A stretch of DNA of 64,000 nt, taken from the NCBI RefSeq assembly GCF_030929615.1, contig NZ_JAVFVU010000007.1, forward strand, positions 62,001 to 126,000, given 5' to 3'. The position numbers and the translations under genes were made by a program. Source of the DNA: Dyadobacter sp. LHD-138. GTDB taxonomy: Bacteria; Bacteroidota; Bacteroidia; Cytophagales; Spirosomataceae. Each line of letters starts with the position of its first letter. The first letter of the stretch is position 1. The notes under the pieces were generated by a model, which saw only the letters and a program-made list of their open reading frames with translations, did no database searches and had not been told where the DNA came from. Shown one piece after another: positions 1-8,910 of the stretch.

Positions 1-907
1 CAGCCAGATCATTTACCATCACACCTTTTTCAAATAGGCCGTTGCGTTCATATTCGTGGCTCGACATATGCACCATGTGCGCAACGCCGGGAAACAGATC
101 TTTCAGCTTGTCCGCATTGGGCAATGCAACTTCAGGGTGTCGTGAGGCCTCTGTAAGATGGATATGATAGTGCAAAGCGGCCGGATGATCAGGGTTTTTC
201 TTTAATATCTCTTCGCAGAAATGTACAAGTTCGTCGGTCCAGACTTTTGCAGTGCCATCACTATTCCAGAAATCCCAGGCATGTATAACCATCACCGCAT
301 CTACGAATAATGCCTTAACATCCGGATCGTCCGGATACTCCAAAATGAGTTCCCGCATCGCATTGGCGTAGGCCTGGTTCAAAGTCTTCCTGCGGGCATC
401 CGTTGCATCTTTTGAATAACGGTAATTCATCACACGGATCAGACCTTTTTCCTTATCAGATAGGCCCGCTTTTTCATTCATATTTTTTAAGACGTCCAGG
501 ATTTCAGCAGGCATTTTATAACTATGCGCAGCGTTGTAATAGGGTCCCATGGCCAATGCCTGGCCCCAATATGTCATGGCAGAACCGGGGTCAAGGCGGG
601 AAGCCTCCTTGAAGGAAGCAAGTGATTCCTTCATGTGGTAACTGTAATACATGTTAAGGCCCTGGTTGAAATAGAACTGGGCACTGTCATTGTCCGTGGA
701 AATTTTATATTCGTAGCTGCCCCAGCCTGGAAGCGGGTTTATGAATTTTCCGGAAACCATCGGTCTGATAATTCCTCCGGCAATGGGGGCGCAAACGGTG
801 ATATTATCCATACTGCCGGTTGGCTCCTGCTCTTGTTTTAAGAAACCAAACATGAGTGTTCCCGCGAAAAGTAGTGGGAGCAAAACAATGAGCAGAATAT
901 TTTTCAT
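1..907 (-). CDS. TPR-repeat protein, 3' end outside window
   Basis: The reading frame is open from an ATG at 907 down to the window edge, about 302 codons with no stop, so the C-terminus is missing. The N-terminus is a hydrophobic signal or anchor (MKNILLIVLLPLLFAG), followed by a TPR-like segment (FNQGLNMYYSYHMKESLASF, then EASRLDPGSAMTYWGQALAM). Further on come HIHLTEAS and HMVHMSSHEYERNG, which are His-rich blocks seen in secreted TPR proteins of Bacteroidota and Planctomycetes. No enzyme activity can be assigned. It is probably an exported scaffold or binding protein. It is divergent from the START-domain gene that follows. Confidence 0.8.
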   Translation of the reverse strand, partial: MKNILLIVLLPLLFAGTLMFGFLKQEQEPTGSMDNITVCAPIAGGIIRPMVSGKFINPLPGWGSYEYKISTDNDSAQFYFNQGLNMYYSYHMKESLASFKEASRLDPGSAMTYWGQALAMGPYYNAAHSYKMPAEILDVLKNMNEKAGLSDKEKGLIRVMNYRYSKDATDARRKTLNQAYANAMRELILEYPDDPDVKALFVDAVMVIHAWDFWNSDGTAKVWTDELVHFCEEILKKNPDHPAALHYHIHLTEASRHPEVALPNADKLKDLFPGVAHMVHMSSHEYERNGLFEKGVMVNDLA

Positions 908-1159
908 TTTTATTGACTCAGTTTAGGTAGCGTATGATGTCGGTTTGCAGGATTGCTGTTTCACAGATTTACATGCAATTTAGAGATTTTAGATGGAAAG
1001 TAGTCCCGCGATTTCAATTCCAATAGAGGAAATTGCATTTGAAATATCATTTGTATCAATTCAGATAATTCTGTGCTGATAACGAGGTTGTTATTACTCA
1101 TTTTTGTGCCAGTAAAACAATAGCCATGAAAAAATATAAAATAGTAGTTAACAAAGTAC

Positions 1160-1864
1160 ATGTTTCTCTGGTTTGCCGCCCGGATGGAGAAATGGTTATT
1201 TCAAGGCATTAGCGTCCTGAAATTCAAGGCAAGCCTCTTTTTGCTTTTCTTTTTCCAGTTCGGTTTCGTATCCGGGCAACCGAACTGGAAACTCGTGGCC
1301 GATGAGGACGGTGTCCGGGTTTTTAGCAAAAGCGTAATGGACTCCAGGATCAAAGCGGTGCATGTAACTTGTGAAATCAAGGCCAATCTGGCGCAAATAC
1401 TGGCTTTACTGCTGGATGTGGAAACCGCTGAACAGTGGATATGTCATACAAAATCGTGTTCGGTTTTAAAACGAGTATCGGCCTCTGAGTTGTATTATTA
1501 CACGGAGGTGGATTTGCCCTGGCCGTTGAATAACCGGGATTTTGTAACGCACATGAAAATATTTCAGCATCCGGTTACCAAAATTATCACGATCACGGCG
1601 CCGGCTGTTCCAGGTATTCTGGCTGCAAAGGAAGGTATTGTCAGGATAGACCATTCGGTGGGGACCTGGATTTTGACACCTTTGGGGAAAGAGCGGGTTA
1701 ATATAGACTATACCCTGCAAGTCGATCCGGGTGGGATTATCCCCGCCTATATCGTAAATGCTTTTGCAGTGAAGGCTCCCGTTTTGAGTATAAAAAAAAT
1801 GAGGGAGATTTTACCAAAATATAAGAATTCGGGACACACGTTGTTTTCTATTTCGGAACCCTGA
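1160..1864 (+). CDS. START/SRPBCC-domain exported protein (paralog A)
   Basis: The 234-residue product has an N-terminal hydrophobic signal (about residues 22-39, ending VSGQ) and then a START-like lipid or hydrophobic-ligand binding domain. Typical blocks are WICHTKS, ELYYYTEVDLPWPLNNRDFV and the C-terminal DPGGIIPAYIVN. The start could also be the ATG at 1184, which leaves a more normal signal peptide. A clear paralog lies at 41214-41858 on the opposite strand and shares LFYYSEVTLPWPAQNRDF and DPGGSIPAWLVN. The ligand is unknown. The family assignment is from motif recognition only. Confidence 0.8.
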   Translation: MFLWFAARMEKWLFQGISVLKFKASLFLLFFFQFGFVSGQPNWKLVADEDGVRVFSKSVMDSRIKAVHVTCEIKANLAQILALLLDVETAEQWICHTKSCSVLKRVSASELYYYTEVDLPWPLNNRDFVTHMKIFQHPVTKIITITAPAVPGILAAKEGIVRIDHSVGTWILTPLGKERVNIDYTLQVDPGGIIPAYIVNAFAVKAPVLSIKKMREILPKYKNSGHTLFSISEP

Positions 1865-2203
1865 TTGAAGCCGAATGACCTCAAATCCTATCAATCTTGG
1901 TCTGGTATTTTATTTAACGATGTTAGATTTGAATGCTGTTTTGAGTATTTTAATCATATTGTTTTTGTAAATTTTTGATAAAGAGATTGTTATTAATTTT
2001 TAGTGCTTTTGTATGATCTGGACGGATCTTGGGGGAAGTGAGGCAGATTGGCCAGAAAGAAAAAGACGAATAATCTGCAATATTGATTTTTTTGATAAAG
2101 TTTCACCAACTGTTTATCATCCTATCCTGATTCCTACTGTTTAATCGGAATCAGCGCTATGTTGGTTAAAGTTGTTTATTAAAACCAACTCTAATCACTG
2201 GTT
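1865..2203. other. Intergenic, AT-rich, no gene seen
   Basis: About 340 bases with no convincing ORF, RNA gene or repeat. The sequence is AT-rich and contains only short chance ORFs. Confidence 0.5.
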
Positions 2204-2314
2204 ATGAATTTGTTAAATACACTTTGGTATTTTCATGAAATCGATTCTGCCTTTGAACGAGGGATTAAAATACTGGGCATGTTTATAGTCTTTTTTTTGT
2301 ATTTAATATATTGA
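2204..2314 (+). CDS. Possible 36-aa single-span membrane peptide
   Basis: ATG at 2204 opens 36 codons ending in TGA at 2312-2314. The N-terminal half is polar (MNLLNTLWYFHEIDSAFERG) and the C-terminal half is a strongly hydrophobic segment suited to one membrane span (ILGMFIVFFLYLIY). No family is recognised. AT-rich intergenic DNA produces such ORFs by chance, so support is weak. Confidence 0.2.
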   Translation: MNLLNTLWYFHEIDSAFERGIKILGMFIVFFLYLIY

Positions 2315-2334
2315 TTATAAGTAAGTTGTGAGTA

Positions 2335-2469
2335 TTATCGCGACGTTCGGATTTGACTGTTTTTGGTTGTGGTGGAATCAGTAGATTCTTTGCTGTCTTC
2401 CGGTGGACAAATGATATCACAGGAAGCAAGACTTATGCCCATCAAGAGGATAAATAGTTTCTTCGTCAT
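2335..2469 (-). CDS. Small putative lipoprotein (44 aa)
   Basis: ATG at 2469 reads leftward to TAA at 2335-2337. The product begins MTKKLFILLMGISLASC, a short lysine-rich n-region, a hydrophobic stretch and a lipobox LASC with the acylated Cys at residue 17. A 27-residue polar tail rich in Ser, Thr, Asp and Glu follows. A signal this well formed is unlikely by chance, but no family is recognised. It is divergent from the PLP-enzyme gene at 2553. Confidence 0.5.
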   Translation of the reverse strand: MTKKLFILLMGISLASCDIICPPEDSKESTDSTTTKNSQIRTSR

Positions 2470-2552
2470 TTTGAATATCGTTTAAGTCAGGATATTTATG
2501 TAAATATTTAACTGAAAGCTATGTAAATTGGGATTGTAATAAAACTAAACCC

Positions 2553-3842
2553 ATGAAACGTAGAAAAATTTTAAAAAGCCTGTCAACACTGCCTTTGATT
2601 GGTACATTGCCATTTCAGTCCGTTAATTTAACGACAACTCCCCTAAAAAAGAAACGTGATATCATCCAGGAATTAGGAATTCGTTCCTTTATTAACGCTG
2701 CCGGTACGTTAACTTATATGTCGGGCTGTATTATGGATGAAGAAGTTGTTGAAACGATTGAAAATACTTCGCGGCATTTTTGCATGATTGATGAAGTGCA
2801 GGATAAAGTGGGTGCTAAAATTGCTGAATTTGTACATGCTGAGGCGGCCATGGTTTCCTGCGGCGCTTTTTCTGCGATGACGCTGGGGCTTGCCGGTATT
2901 TTAACAGGACTTGATATCAGGAAAGTAGAGCAGCTGCCGCATCTGGAAGGAACTGGAATGAAGTCGGAAGTGATTTGTCAGAAATCGCATAATGAAAGAT
3001 ATAACCATGCTTTTCTGAACACAGGTTGTACGGTTGTGGAGGTTGAAACAATCGAGGACGTACGCAAGGCGGTTAATGAGAAGACCGCTTTACTGCATTT
3101 TCTGAATATTCAGACAAACGAGGGAAAGATTAAACATGAAGAATGGGTAGCCTTGGGTAAAGCGTTGCAAATCCCTACGTCCATTGATATCGCAGCCGAT
3201 GTTCCGCCCGTTTCAAACCTTTGGAAATTCAACGATATGGGTTTTGATCTCGTGTTTATTTCAGGAGGAAAAGCAATGCGCGGGCCGCAAAGTGCCGGAA
3301 TTCTAATGGGGAAGAAGGATCTCATTGCAGCTGCCCGGTTAAATGCACCGCCACGCGGTTTTACCATTGCCAGGGGGCATAAAGTAAATAAGGAGGAAAT
3401 ACTCGGTATGTATGTGGCGCTGGAAAAGTTTATTTCCGGAGACCATGAGCGGGAGTGGAAGACCTGGGAAGCGCGTATCGCACAGATTGAAGGCGCGTTA
3501 AAAGATCTTGCCGGTATAACAACCAAAGTGGTAGTTCCGGAACTCGGTAATATCACCCCGACGCTTACAATATCCTGGGATGAAAATATTGTAAAACTGA
3601 CGGGTCGGGAATTACGTGACCATCTTCGTGCAGGCAATCCGTCAATAGAAGCAGGGTTTGGAGGATTGCCTTTGTATCATTATCAGGCAGGTTCCGACTC
3701 TGTTGACCCGGCGATTGCGGAAACACTAAAAGGTGCGAATCTGATACGGGTTACGGGTTGGATGCTTCAACCTGGTGAAGACAAAATTGTTGCGAGGCGG
3801 ATCAGAGAGGAGCTTAGCAAGGCCACCACGGTGAAAAGCTGA
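2553..3842 (+). CDS. SelA-like PLP-dependent enzyme with twin-Arg leader
   Basis: A 429-residue fold-type I PLP enzyme of the SelA / D-glucosaminate-6-phosphate ammonia-lyase (DgaE-like) group. Visible blocks are FINAAGTLTYMSG near residue 47, DIAADVPP near 212 (the Asp that contacts the pyridine nitrogen in the family) and FISGGKAMRGPQ with the expected Schiff-base Lys at 240. The N-terminus MKRRKILKSLSTLPLIG is twin-arginine-like, suggesting folded export, which is unusual for a PLP enzyme but seen in related Bacteroidota proteins. It is probably an ammonia-lyase or aldolase on an amino acid or amino sugar. It is unlikely to be a true selenocysteine synthase, since there is no selenium context. 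Monocistronic, with a terminator following. Confidence 0.8.
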   Translation: MKRRKILKSLSTLPLIGTLPFQSVNLTTTPLKKKRDIIQELGIRSFINAAGTLTYMSGCIMDEEVVETIENTSRHFCMIDEVQDKVGAKIAEFVHAEAAMVSCGAFSAMTLGLAGILTGLDIRKVEQLPHLEGTGMKSEVICQKSHNERYNHAFLNTGCTVVEVETIEDVRKAVNEKTALLHFLNIQTNEGKIKHEEWVALGKALQIPTSIDIAADVPPVSNLWKFNDMGFDLVFISGGKAMRGPQSAGILMGKKDLIAAARLNAPPRGFTIARGHKVNKEEILGMYVALEKFISGDHEREWKTWEARIAQIEGALKDLAGITTKVVVPELGNITPTLTISWDENIVKLTGRELRDHLRAGNPSIEAGFGGLPLYHYQAGSDSVDPAIAETLKGANLIRVTGWMLQPGEDKIVARRIREELSKATTVKS

Positions 3843-3875
3843 GATACCACTTTGGATTGAATTCTATTGATTTTT

Positions 3876-3911
3876 AAAGGGCACAGCTGATATTTTTCGG
3901 TTGTGCCCTTT
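3876..3911 (+). terminator. Bidirectional intrinsic terminator
   Basis: A 10-bp stem, AAAGGGCACA / TGTGCCCTTT, with arms at 3876-3885 and 3902-3911 lies between convergent genes (PLP enzyme and AlkD-like). A-rich and T-rich flanks suit both directions. Confidence 0.75.
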
Positions 3912-3945
3912 TGTTGCTGTAAATACAGCATGGTGGTTTTGAAAC

Positions 3946-4686
3946 TTAGGAAGCTTCGTTATCTGTCTTTTTTAAGGCCAGGTAATACTTTCGTTTCTGG
4001 TCACTGAGATGCTCTATGGCATATCTTAAAAGTGTTCGGGGCATAGTTGATGCGTACCGGTCCAGAAAGCTGATGAGCCTGACCTGGTCACTTTTTCCCG
4101 CCTGCCGGAGCCATCCACCGGCTGCTTTATGAATCAGGTCCTGGGTATCGTTCAGCAATATTTCGGCAATGTGGAAAGTGTCGTCCAGATCTCTGTTTTT
4201 TAAAAAATAGCCCGTGCTTACAATCGCGGTCCGGCGCTCCCAGATATTGTCAGAAACGGCAAGTTGATATAAAATATCTCTTGGTTTGTCATTCAAATAC
4301 CGCCCGATCACATACATGCAGCTGATATCGACAAGATCCCAATTGTTGATTCTGTCGTGACGACGCAGGTAAAGGTCATACAATGCTTTCCGGTTATTTT
4401 CAGAGGTTTTATTATTACGGGCTTGTTGGTTCATAATACTTAATGCGCCGGTCCGGAGTTCATGGACAGGGCTTTCCAGTAACTTTTCCAATTCATCCGT
4501 TGACATTTGAATAAACTCTTTCGCAAGCGAGAACAAACTGCCCATACGCACACCGATAAACACATCTCCTTCGCCATATTGCCCGGCACCTGATTTGAAA
4601 TAGCGCTGTATCTTTACAAGTTCTTCCGGAGATTGTAATGTGTATAATTTTTCAGTAAAGGCCTCAGCGGAAATATTTTTAGTCAT
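3946..4686 (-). CDS. DNA alkylation repair protein (AlkD-like HEAT protein)
   Basis: A 246-residue all-helical protein of the AlkC/AlkD HEAT-like DNA glycosylase family, which excises alkylated bases. Recognisable blocks are VFIGVRMGSLFSLAK near residue 42, INNWDLVDISC near 112, NIWERRTAIVST in the middle, HKAAGGWLRQAGK and MPRTLLRYAIEHL near the end. Length fits the family (about 230-250 residues). Monocistronic, convergent with the PLP enzyme. Confidence 0.85.
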   Translation of the reverse strand: MTKNISAEAFTEKLYTLQSPEELVKIQRYFKSGAGQYGEGDVFIGVRMGSLFSLAKEFIQMSTDELEKLLESPVHELRTGALSIMNQQARNNKTSENNRKALYDLYLRRHDRINNWDLVDISCMYVIGRYLNDKPRDILYQLAVSDNIWERRTAIVSTGYFLKNRDLDDTFHIAEILLNDTQDLIHKAAGGWLRQAGKSDQVRLISFLDRYASTMPRTLLRYAIEHLSDQKRKYYLALKKTDNEAS

Positions 4687-5100
4687 CGACGTTGTTTTAA
4701 ACTTATAGATAATCCCGAAGGGATGATAGTATTGTGGAAAATGCGGGCAAACATTCAGGTTCTAACACTAAAAGGGTGAAATAACCATTTCAGAAATCGA
4801 ATTTACAACGCGGTGAAAAATCTTATTCCCAAGCTAATCACAACGAATCGACCAGCCCAACGAGGTTTGAGGGTTCTGTCTGACAGTTACCTTCTACAAT
4901 AATATCATTCCTTAGGGATTTTGTAGGGTGTTGGTTTTTTCTAGCCCCATCGACTATCCTAAGAAGGCGAGGAATGAAATTTTGGCCGATTGCCGACAAC
5001 AAAACCGTCTTACAAGATGATTCGTGTAAGGTATATTGATTTACTTCAAATAAGTTTAAATGAATTCATCATGTGTACTATTGTCAGCTTAAGATAGTCG
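4687..5100. other. Intergenic, no gene seen
   Basis: About 410 bases without a supported gene. Small inverted repeats are present (for example CTTACA...TGTAAG at about 5009-5030), but no U-run or promoter stands out. Confidence 0.5.
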
Positions 5101-5445
5101 TTATAAACTAGCGGACGCTTTACCCAATAATCTCGCGACCACTTCATAGTCAATTTTTTGTCCCTCAATTATTGTGGCAGTTTTCCTGTCCGGACTGGTA
5201 GTTGATTTGAAAAATCCTTTAATTTCTTCAAGTTCTCCCGCATTAAAAATCATAAAGGATATCTTTTCCTTAGCACCATGAATGACGCAGGCATAGTGGC
5301 CGTTTTTCAAATAATGAGGTTTGCCATATTGTAACCGCTCTTGAACATCTGGGATCGTGTGGCTAATCATTTTTCTTAATTCACCACATACTTCTATTTG
5401 CCATGGCTGTAATTTTTCGATGTACTGTGTTACTTCTGGGTTCAT
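5101..5445 (-). CDS. DUF1801 (YdhG-like) domain protein
   Basis: A 114-residue cytoplasmic protein of the DUF1801 / YdhG-like fold. Supporting blocks are EVCGELRKMISHTIPDVQER near the N-terminus and the GKPHYLKNGHYACVI beta region. The molecular function of the family is not established. A second, divergent DUF1801 protein is at 24638-25057. It lies 41 bases after the small membrane-protein gene on the same strand and may be co-transcribed with it. Confidence 0.75.
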   Translation of the reverse strand: MNPEVTQYIEKLQPWQIEVCGELRKMISHTIPDVQERLQYGKPHYLKNGHYACVIHGAKEKISFMIFNAGELEEIKGFFKSTTSPDRKTATIIEGQKIDYEVVARLLGKASASL

Positions 5446-5486
5446 ATCGCGTTTTTAGTAAATGATTTCTTTGAAATAGGGTATGT

Positions 5487-5882
5487 TCATATAATAACAG
5501 GTTTTTCTTTTCGTAATTTACCACCAAACCAGGTGCATGGCAATGCAGTAACGGCCAGGGCGATGGGATACCAGTGGGGAGATAGATCCCAGGCCACGAT
5601 GACGCCGATGAGGCTGACGATAATGCCGATAACCCCCAGAATAATTGCATGACGCGTACCGTGCGAAGGCGCAAGTACCGCTGTAATATAACCTCCGACG
5701 ACCGCATACACACAACGGTAAATCAGTGCGAGCATAAGCATCCAGGGTATGGACAGACCTTTTTCAGGCGCCGGGAAAATACCGAGCGTTTCAAGCAAAA
5801 TGTCAGTTCCGGTAGACAACAATACGATGGTCATGATGCCGGCGAGAATTGCTACGATACTTTTTAGTGGACTTTTAGTCAT
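5487..5882 (-). CDS. Small integral membrane protein, four predicted spans
   Basis: A 131-residue hydrophobic protein with spans at roughly residues 7-27, 46-66, 77-97 and 103-118, starting MTKSPLKSIVAILAGI. No family or catalytic motif is recognised. It lies immediately upstream of the DUF1801 gene on the same strand. Confidence 0.7.
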   Translation of the reverse strand: MTKSPLKSIVAILAGIMTIVLLSTGTDILLETLGIFPAPEKGLSIPWMLMLALIYRCVYAVVGGYITAVLAPSHGTRHAIILGVIGIIVSLIGVIVAWDLSPHWYPIALAVTALPCTWFGGKLRKEKPVII

Positions 5883-6114
5883 ACTTTTAAACGGGTTTGA
5901 TTGTTAAAAGCATCTTAAACTTGATAAAGCAAATATATCAGGATAATCTAAATCCTAAGGGGGGTAAATACGACGATCTAAGGGGTTGTTTTCGCCATTC
6001 AATTAATTAATAAAGCACATTAATTTACTACTTTTTTGCCTATTTTCGTAAGAACAAGTTGGCAAATTCCTTTATAAATGTCAACTTATGGATGCATTTT
6101 AAAGATGAATTGCT

Positions 6115-6462
6115 ATGGCCTATGATGAAATAATTGTGAACCGGATTCGGGAAGAACTTGGTAATAAAACTGCCGTTGAAGAGACGAAAATGTTCCAGGG
6201 AATTTGTTTTATGGTGCATGATAAAATGTGTGTCTGCGCCCGAGATAATCATATTTTATGCCGGATCGGTTCGGAACAGGCGGAAATTGAGCTTGAAAAA
6301 GGCGAATGCAGACAGATGATCAGCCATGGGCGGGTTATGAAAGATTTTGTGTTTGTAGATCTTGAAAATGTAAAAACAAACCAGGCCTTAAAGTACTGGA
6401 TCAATTTGGCTTTAAGTTTCAATGTTCACGCGAAATCATCAAAAAGACGGAAAAGAGCATAG
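6115..6462 (+). CDS. TfoX/Sxy N-terminal domain protein
   Basis: The 115-residue protein matches the TfoX N-terminal domain layout: an amphipathic start (MAYDEIIVNRIREEL), EETKMFQGICFMVHDKM near residue 23, then VFVDLENV and the ALKYWINLALSF helix. Short free-standing TfoX-N proteins are common and not shown to control competence. The tail KSSKRRKRA is strongly basic, which could indicate nucleic-acid contact. Confidence 0.75.
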   Translation: MAYDEIIVNRIREELGNKTAVEETKMFQGICFMVHDKMCVCARDNHILCRIGSEQAEIELEKGECRQMISHGRVMKDFVFVDLENVKTNQALKYWINLALSFNVHAKSSKRRKRA

Positions 6463-6539
6463 TAAAGTGTACCCAATAGGTCAGTCAGCCAGCCGTGTTG
6501 AGACGACAAACCGTTCGGATCTTATTGTCGGTATCCAAT

Positions 6540-6683
6540 TCAAAGACTGTCGCTTGAAGAATTGTGATCAATTTCCCGTATTTTCTCTGATCTGACGATT
6601 GATATTACCCAGAGTATCAGAATTCCGATCAAAAGATAAAAAACCTGCTCCTCTCTTTCAAGACGTAATGTAGACGGATCCAT
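6540..6683 (-). CDS. Possible 47-aa single-span membrane protein
   Basis: ATG at 6683 reads leftward to TGA at 6540-6542. The product has a charged N-terminus (MDPSTLRLEREEQ), one hydrophobic span (VFYLLIGILILWVISIV) and a charged, Ser-rich tail. This topology is typical of genuine small membrane proteins, but no homolog is recognised. Confidence 0.4.
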   Translation of the reverse strand: MDPSTLRLEREEQVFYLLIGILILWVISIVRSEKIREIDHNSSSDSL

Positions 6684-7226
6684 AATGAGGTTAATTTAGA
6701 TTGAAAATGATTAAAACTAAGCATTACAATATTCATTAACAGAGGGTTTTTTAAAGCGGTAATTTAAATCAGGTTTAGAAAGATGATTTAAATTACTTTT
6801 TTTGAGTGATTTAAACAAGTATTAATGATCCAACGGTAGGTATTCCTGAGAATTAGGTTCGTGCCCGGACTTTTGAAAATATCCATAGGATTAGGACGGC
6901 TATTAATAGAATAAAAACACCTTCTTCGCGGCGGTTCGCAAGTATGAACTAGGCATATTGAATTCAGTTTCGTTAAGATGTGATAAAGACGTTGTAGTAA
7001 TAATTTGGTCACAAAAAATAGAGAATATTTTGTGACGAACAGGAATTTCCCGTTTTGTTATCGTTTGTGCTACTCAGGAAATTACTGGGAATACTGGTTT
7101 TTATTGATGTAAACAATGATTTAATCAGAGAAAGAAAGTTTTAGCTTATCTTAGTTTGAACTGTTTTTATATATTGCAGCATTCAAATTCTATATTTATT
7201 TTAATAGTAAAATATATAACCAGCAG
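6684..7226. other. Intergenic, AT-rich
   Basis: About 540 bases, very AT-rich, with no supported gene. The last 100 bases before the glycosyltransferase gene contain TTTG and TATATT stretches that could be a Bacteroidota promoter, but the spacing is not decisive. Confidence 0.45.
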
Positions 7227-8126
7227 ATGATCCTACCGGAGATTTCAATTGTGATGGCGACTTATAACAGGAGTAATATCTTAAGTTATTCTATCGCTTC
7301 GGTAATCAGCCAAACTTTTGAAAATTGGGAACTTTTGGTCATAGGCGATTGCTGCACGGATGATTCAGAGCAAGTCGTGTCGGATTTTAGGGATAACCGA
7401 ATCCGTTTTATAAATCTTCCCGTCAATTTTGGAGAACAATCGGGCCCCAATAACGAGGGGCTGAAAAGAACGCGGGGGAAATACATTGCTTTTTTAAATC
7501 ATGATGATTTATGGTTTAATGATCATCTCGAAACGGGACTGAGTACATTGTTAAAAAATGAAGCTGACCTGGTTTTTGCCAGTGGAATTGTCGATCACGG
7601 AGAAGAGATCCCTTTGGACGTCATCGGAATTGTGAGTAATAGACGTGGGTATCATCCAAGTCTCAGTTTTATCCCGGCATCCAACTGGCTTTTTAGAAAG
7701 GAGTTGGTTCAGGAAATTGGTCTTTGGAGACCCGCGAGAGAACTCTACCTTGTTCCCTCACATGATTGGCAGAAGAGAGTTTTTAATGCTGGGAAACGGA
7801 TTGTTTTTACAAAGAAAATTACGGTAATCGCTTTACCATCCAGTTCTCGCAAAAATGCGTATCTTGATAGAAGTCAGGCGGAAAACGAGAAGTATTTTGC
7901 CAGAATTAATGATCCAGATTTTCGTGTTCAACTCTTTTCCCGGGTTATATTCGATTTTGGTCAATTTTATTACCACGATGAGAAAATTTATTTTGGACGG
8001 TTTTTGCGTAGAAAAATTAGAAATTTACTTATATACTTTGGCTGGAACACGATTGAACTAAGGTTCTTTTTTAAATTTGGAAAGGGAGGCCTTGTTAAGA
8101 AATACCGTAAACAACGCGGCTTATAA
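7227..8126 (+). CDS. Glycosyltransferase family 2
   Basis: A 299-residue GT-A fold transferase. The N-terminal nucleotide-sugar domain shows ISIVMATYNRSNILSYSIAS, SVISQTFENWELLVIGD and the metal-binding region GKYIAFLNHDDLWF (Asp pair near residues 93-94). The C-terminal third is basic and aromatic with no clear membrane span. It is probably a glycan or polysaccharide transferase acting on the cytoplasmic face. The RmlC-like gene follows after 21 bases, so the two probably form an operon. Donor and acceptor cannot be told. Confidence 0.88.
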   Translation: MILPEISIVMATYNRSNILSYSIASVISQTFENWELLVIGDCCTDDSEQVVSDFRDNRIRFINLPVNFGEQSGPNNEGLKRTRGKYIAFLNHDDLWFNDHLETGLSTLLKNEADLVFASGIVDHGEEIPLDVIGIVSNRRGYHPSLSFIPASNWLFRKELVQEIGLWRPARELYLVPSHDWQKRVFNAGKRIVFTKKITVIALPSSSRKNAYLDRSQAENEKYFARINDPDFRVQLFSRVIFDFGQFYYHDEKIYFGRFLRRKIRNLLIYFGWNTIELRFFFKFGKGGLVKKYRKQRGL

Positions 8127-8147
8127 TAATATAACCAAACTCAAGCT

Positions 8148-8669
8148 ATGGATAACATCTTTACAAATGCGAAAAAAGACCCGCAAAGTATAACTGCGGA
8201 CTGGATACCGGTAATTTCCGATTTTATTGAAGGAGTTAAGGTAAAAGAGGTTAAAAATGTTTTGAAGAATAACGGATATTTGACAGAAATATACCGGAAA
8301 GATTGGGAAGTGGATAATCTGCCAGTCGGACAGGTTTTTCAAGTTTCGTTGAATCCGGGCGGATTGTCTGCCTGGCATGCCCATGAATTCACGACGGACA
8401 GGCTGTTTGTCAATCATGGTACTATCAAGGTTGTTTTGTATGATGGCAGAGAAGATTCTCCCACATTTGGCCGAATCAATGAGTTCAGGTCCGGTACGGA
8501 AAGGCCAATGTTGATTATTGTGCCGCCCAAAGTCTGGCATGGTGTATTCAACTACGGCGATTCTAGTGCCTATCTGCTCAATATGGTAGATAAATCCTAT
8601 AACTACCAGGATCCGGATCACTGGCGTTTGGCTGGTGATACAAAAGAAATACCATATCAATTTTTCTAA
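8148..8669 (+). CDS. dTDP-4-dehydrorhamnose 3,5-epimerase-like cupin
   Basis: A 173-residue RmlC-family cupin. Typical blocks are PGGLSAWHAHEFTTDRLFV near residue 70, GTIKVVLYDGREDSPTFG, and IVPPKVWHGVFNYG near 125, with His residues at the expected active-site positions. It probably epimerises a dTDP-4-keto-hexose. It sits directly behind the GT2 gene, so the pair may add a deoxysugar to a surface glycan. rmlA, rmlB and rmlD are not in the window, so it may be a divergent family member. Confidence 0.82.
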   Translation: MDNIFTNAKKDPQSITADWIPVISDFIEGVKVKEVKNVLKNNGYLTEIYRKDWEVDNLPVGQVFQVSLNPGGLSAWHAHEFTTDRLFVNHGTIKVVLYDGREDSPTFGRINEFRSGTERPMLIIVPPKVWHGVFNYGDSSAYLLNMVDKSYNYQDPDHWRLAGDTKEIPYQFF

Positions 8670-8685
8670 CTTACAGGGAATTTTA

Positions 8686-8714
8686 AAAACTGGCGTTTTC
8701 GTCTTGCCGGTTTT
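8686..8714 (+). terminator. Intrinsic terminator after the epimerase gene
   Basis: Arms AAAACTGGC (8686-8694) and GCCGGTTTT (8706-8714) form a 9-bp stem with one G-U pair, 17 bases past the stop codon. Confidence 0.6.
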
Positions 8715-8749
8715 ACAAATTCATTTCTCTTAACCAGGACCGAAAGTAT

Positions 8750-8789
8750 AAAGTTTGTGATGTCTCATCAGGGCTCGCAAACTTTTTTT
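8750..8789 (+). terminator. Second intrinsic terminator
   Basis: Arms AAAGTTTG (8750-8757) and CAAACTTT (8778-8785), followed by a T-run to 8789. It isolates the next promoter from the GT2/epimerase operon. Confidence 0.7.
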
Positions 8790-8835
8790 ATAAAAACTTC
8801 TACAAAAGCTTGCAATTCCAAATTCATTAAATTTA

Positions 8836-8870
8836 CTTTGTCTATATATTTTATAGACTTATGGCTTTGA
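8836..8870 (+). promoter_or_regulatory. Promoter with GTCTATA-N5-TATAGAC operator (copy 1)
   Basis: CTTTGTCTATA starts at 8836. It carries a TTTG (-33-like) motif overlapping a perfect 19-bp inverted repeat GTCTATA-N5-TATAGAC at 8840-8858. A TA...TTTG box (-7-like) follows at about 8860-8870. The same element occurs at 25173-25191 (identical geometry) and, as a left half-site, at 28219. The dyad sits between the two promoter boxes, where a repressor would block RNA polymerase. That it is a regulator site is inference. Confidence 0.6.
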
Positions 8871-8910
8871 ACCACCCTTGTGCCTAAGTAAAACCAGAAA
8901 TTATTCGTTT

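Noticed and set aside
2553-3842. Assignment as selenocysteine synthase SelA
   Set aside because: The N-terminal region and twin-Arg leader do not fit SelA, and no selB, selC or selD context is present.
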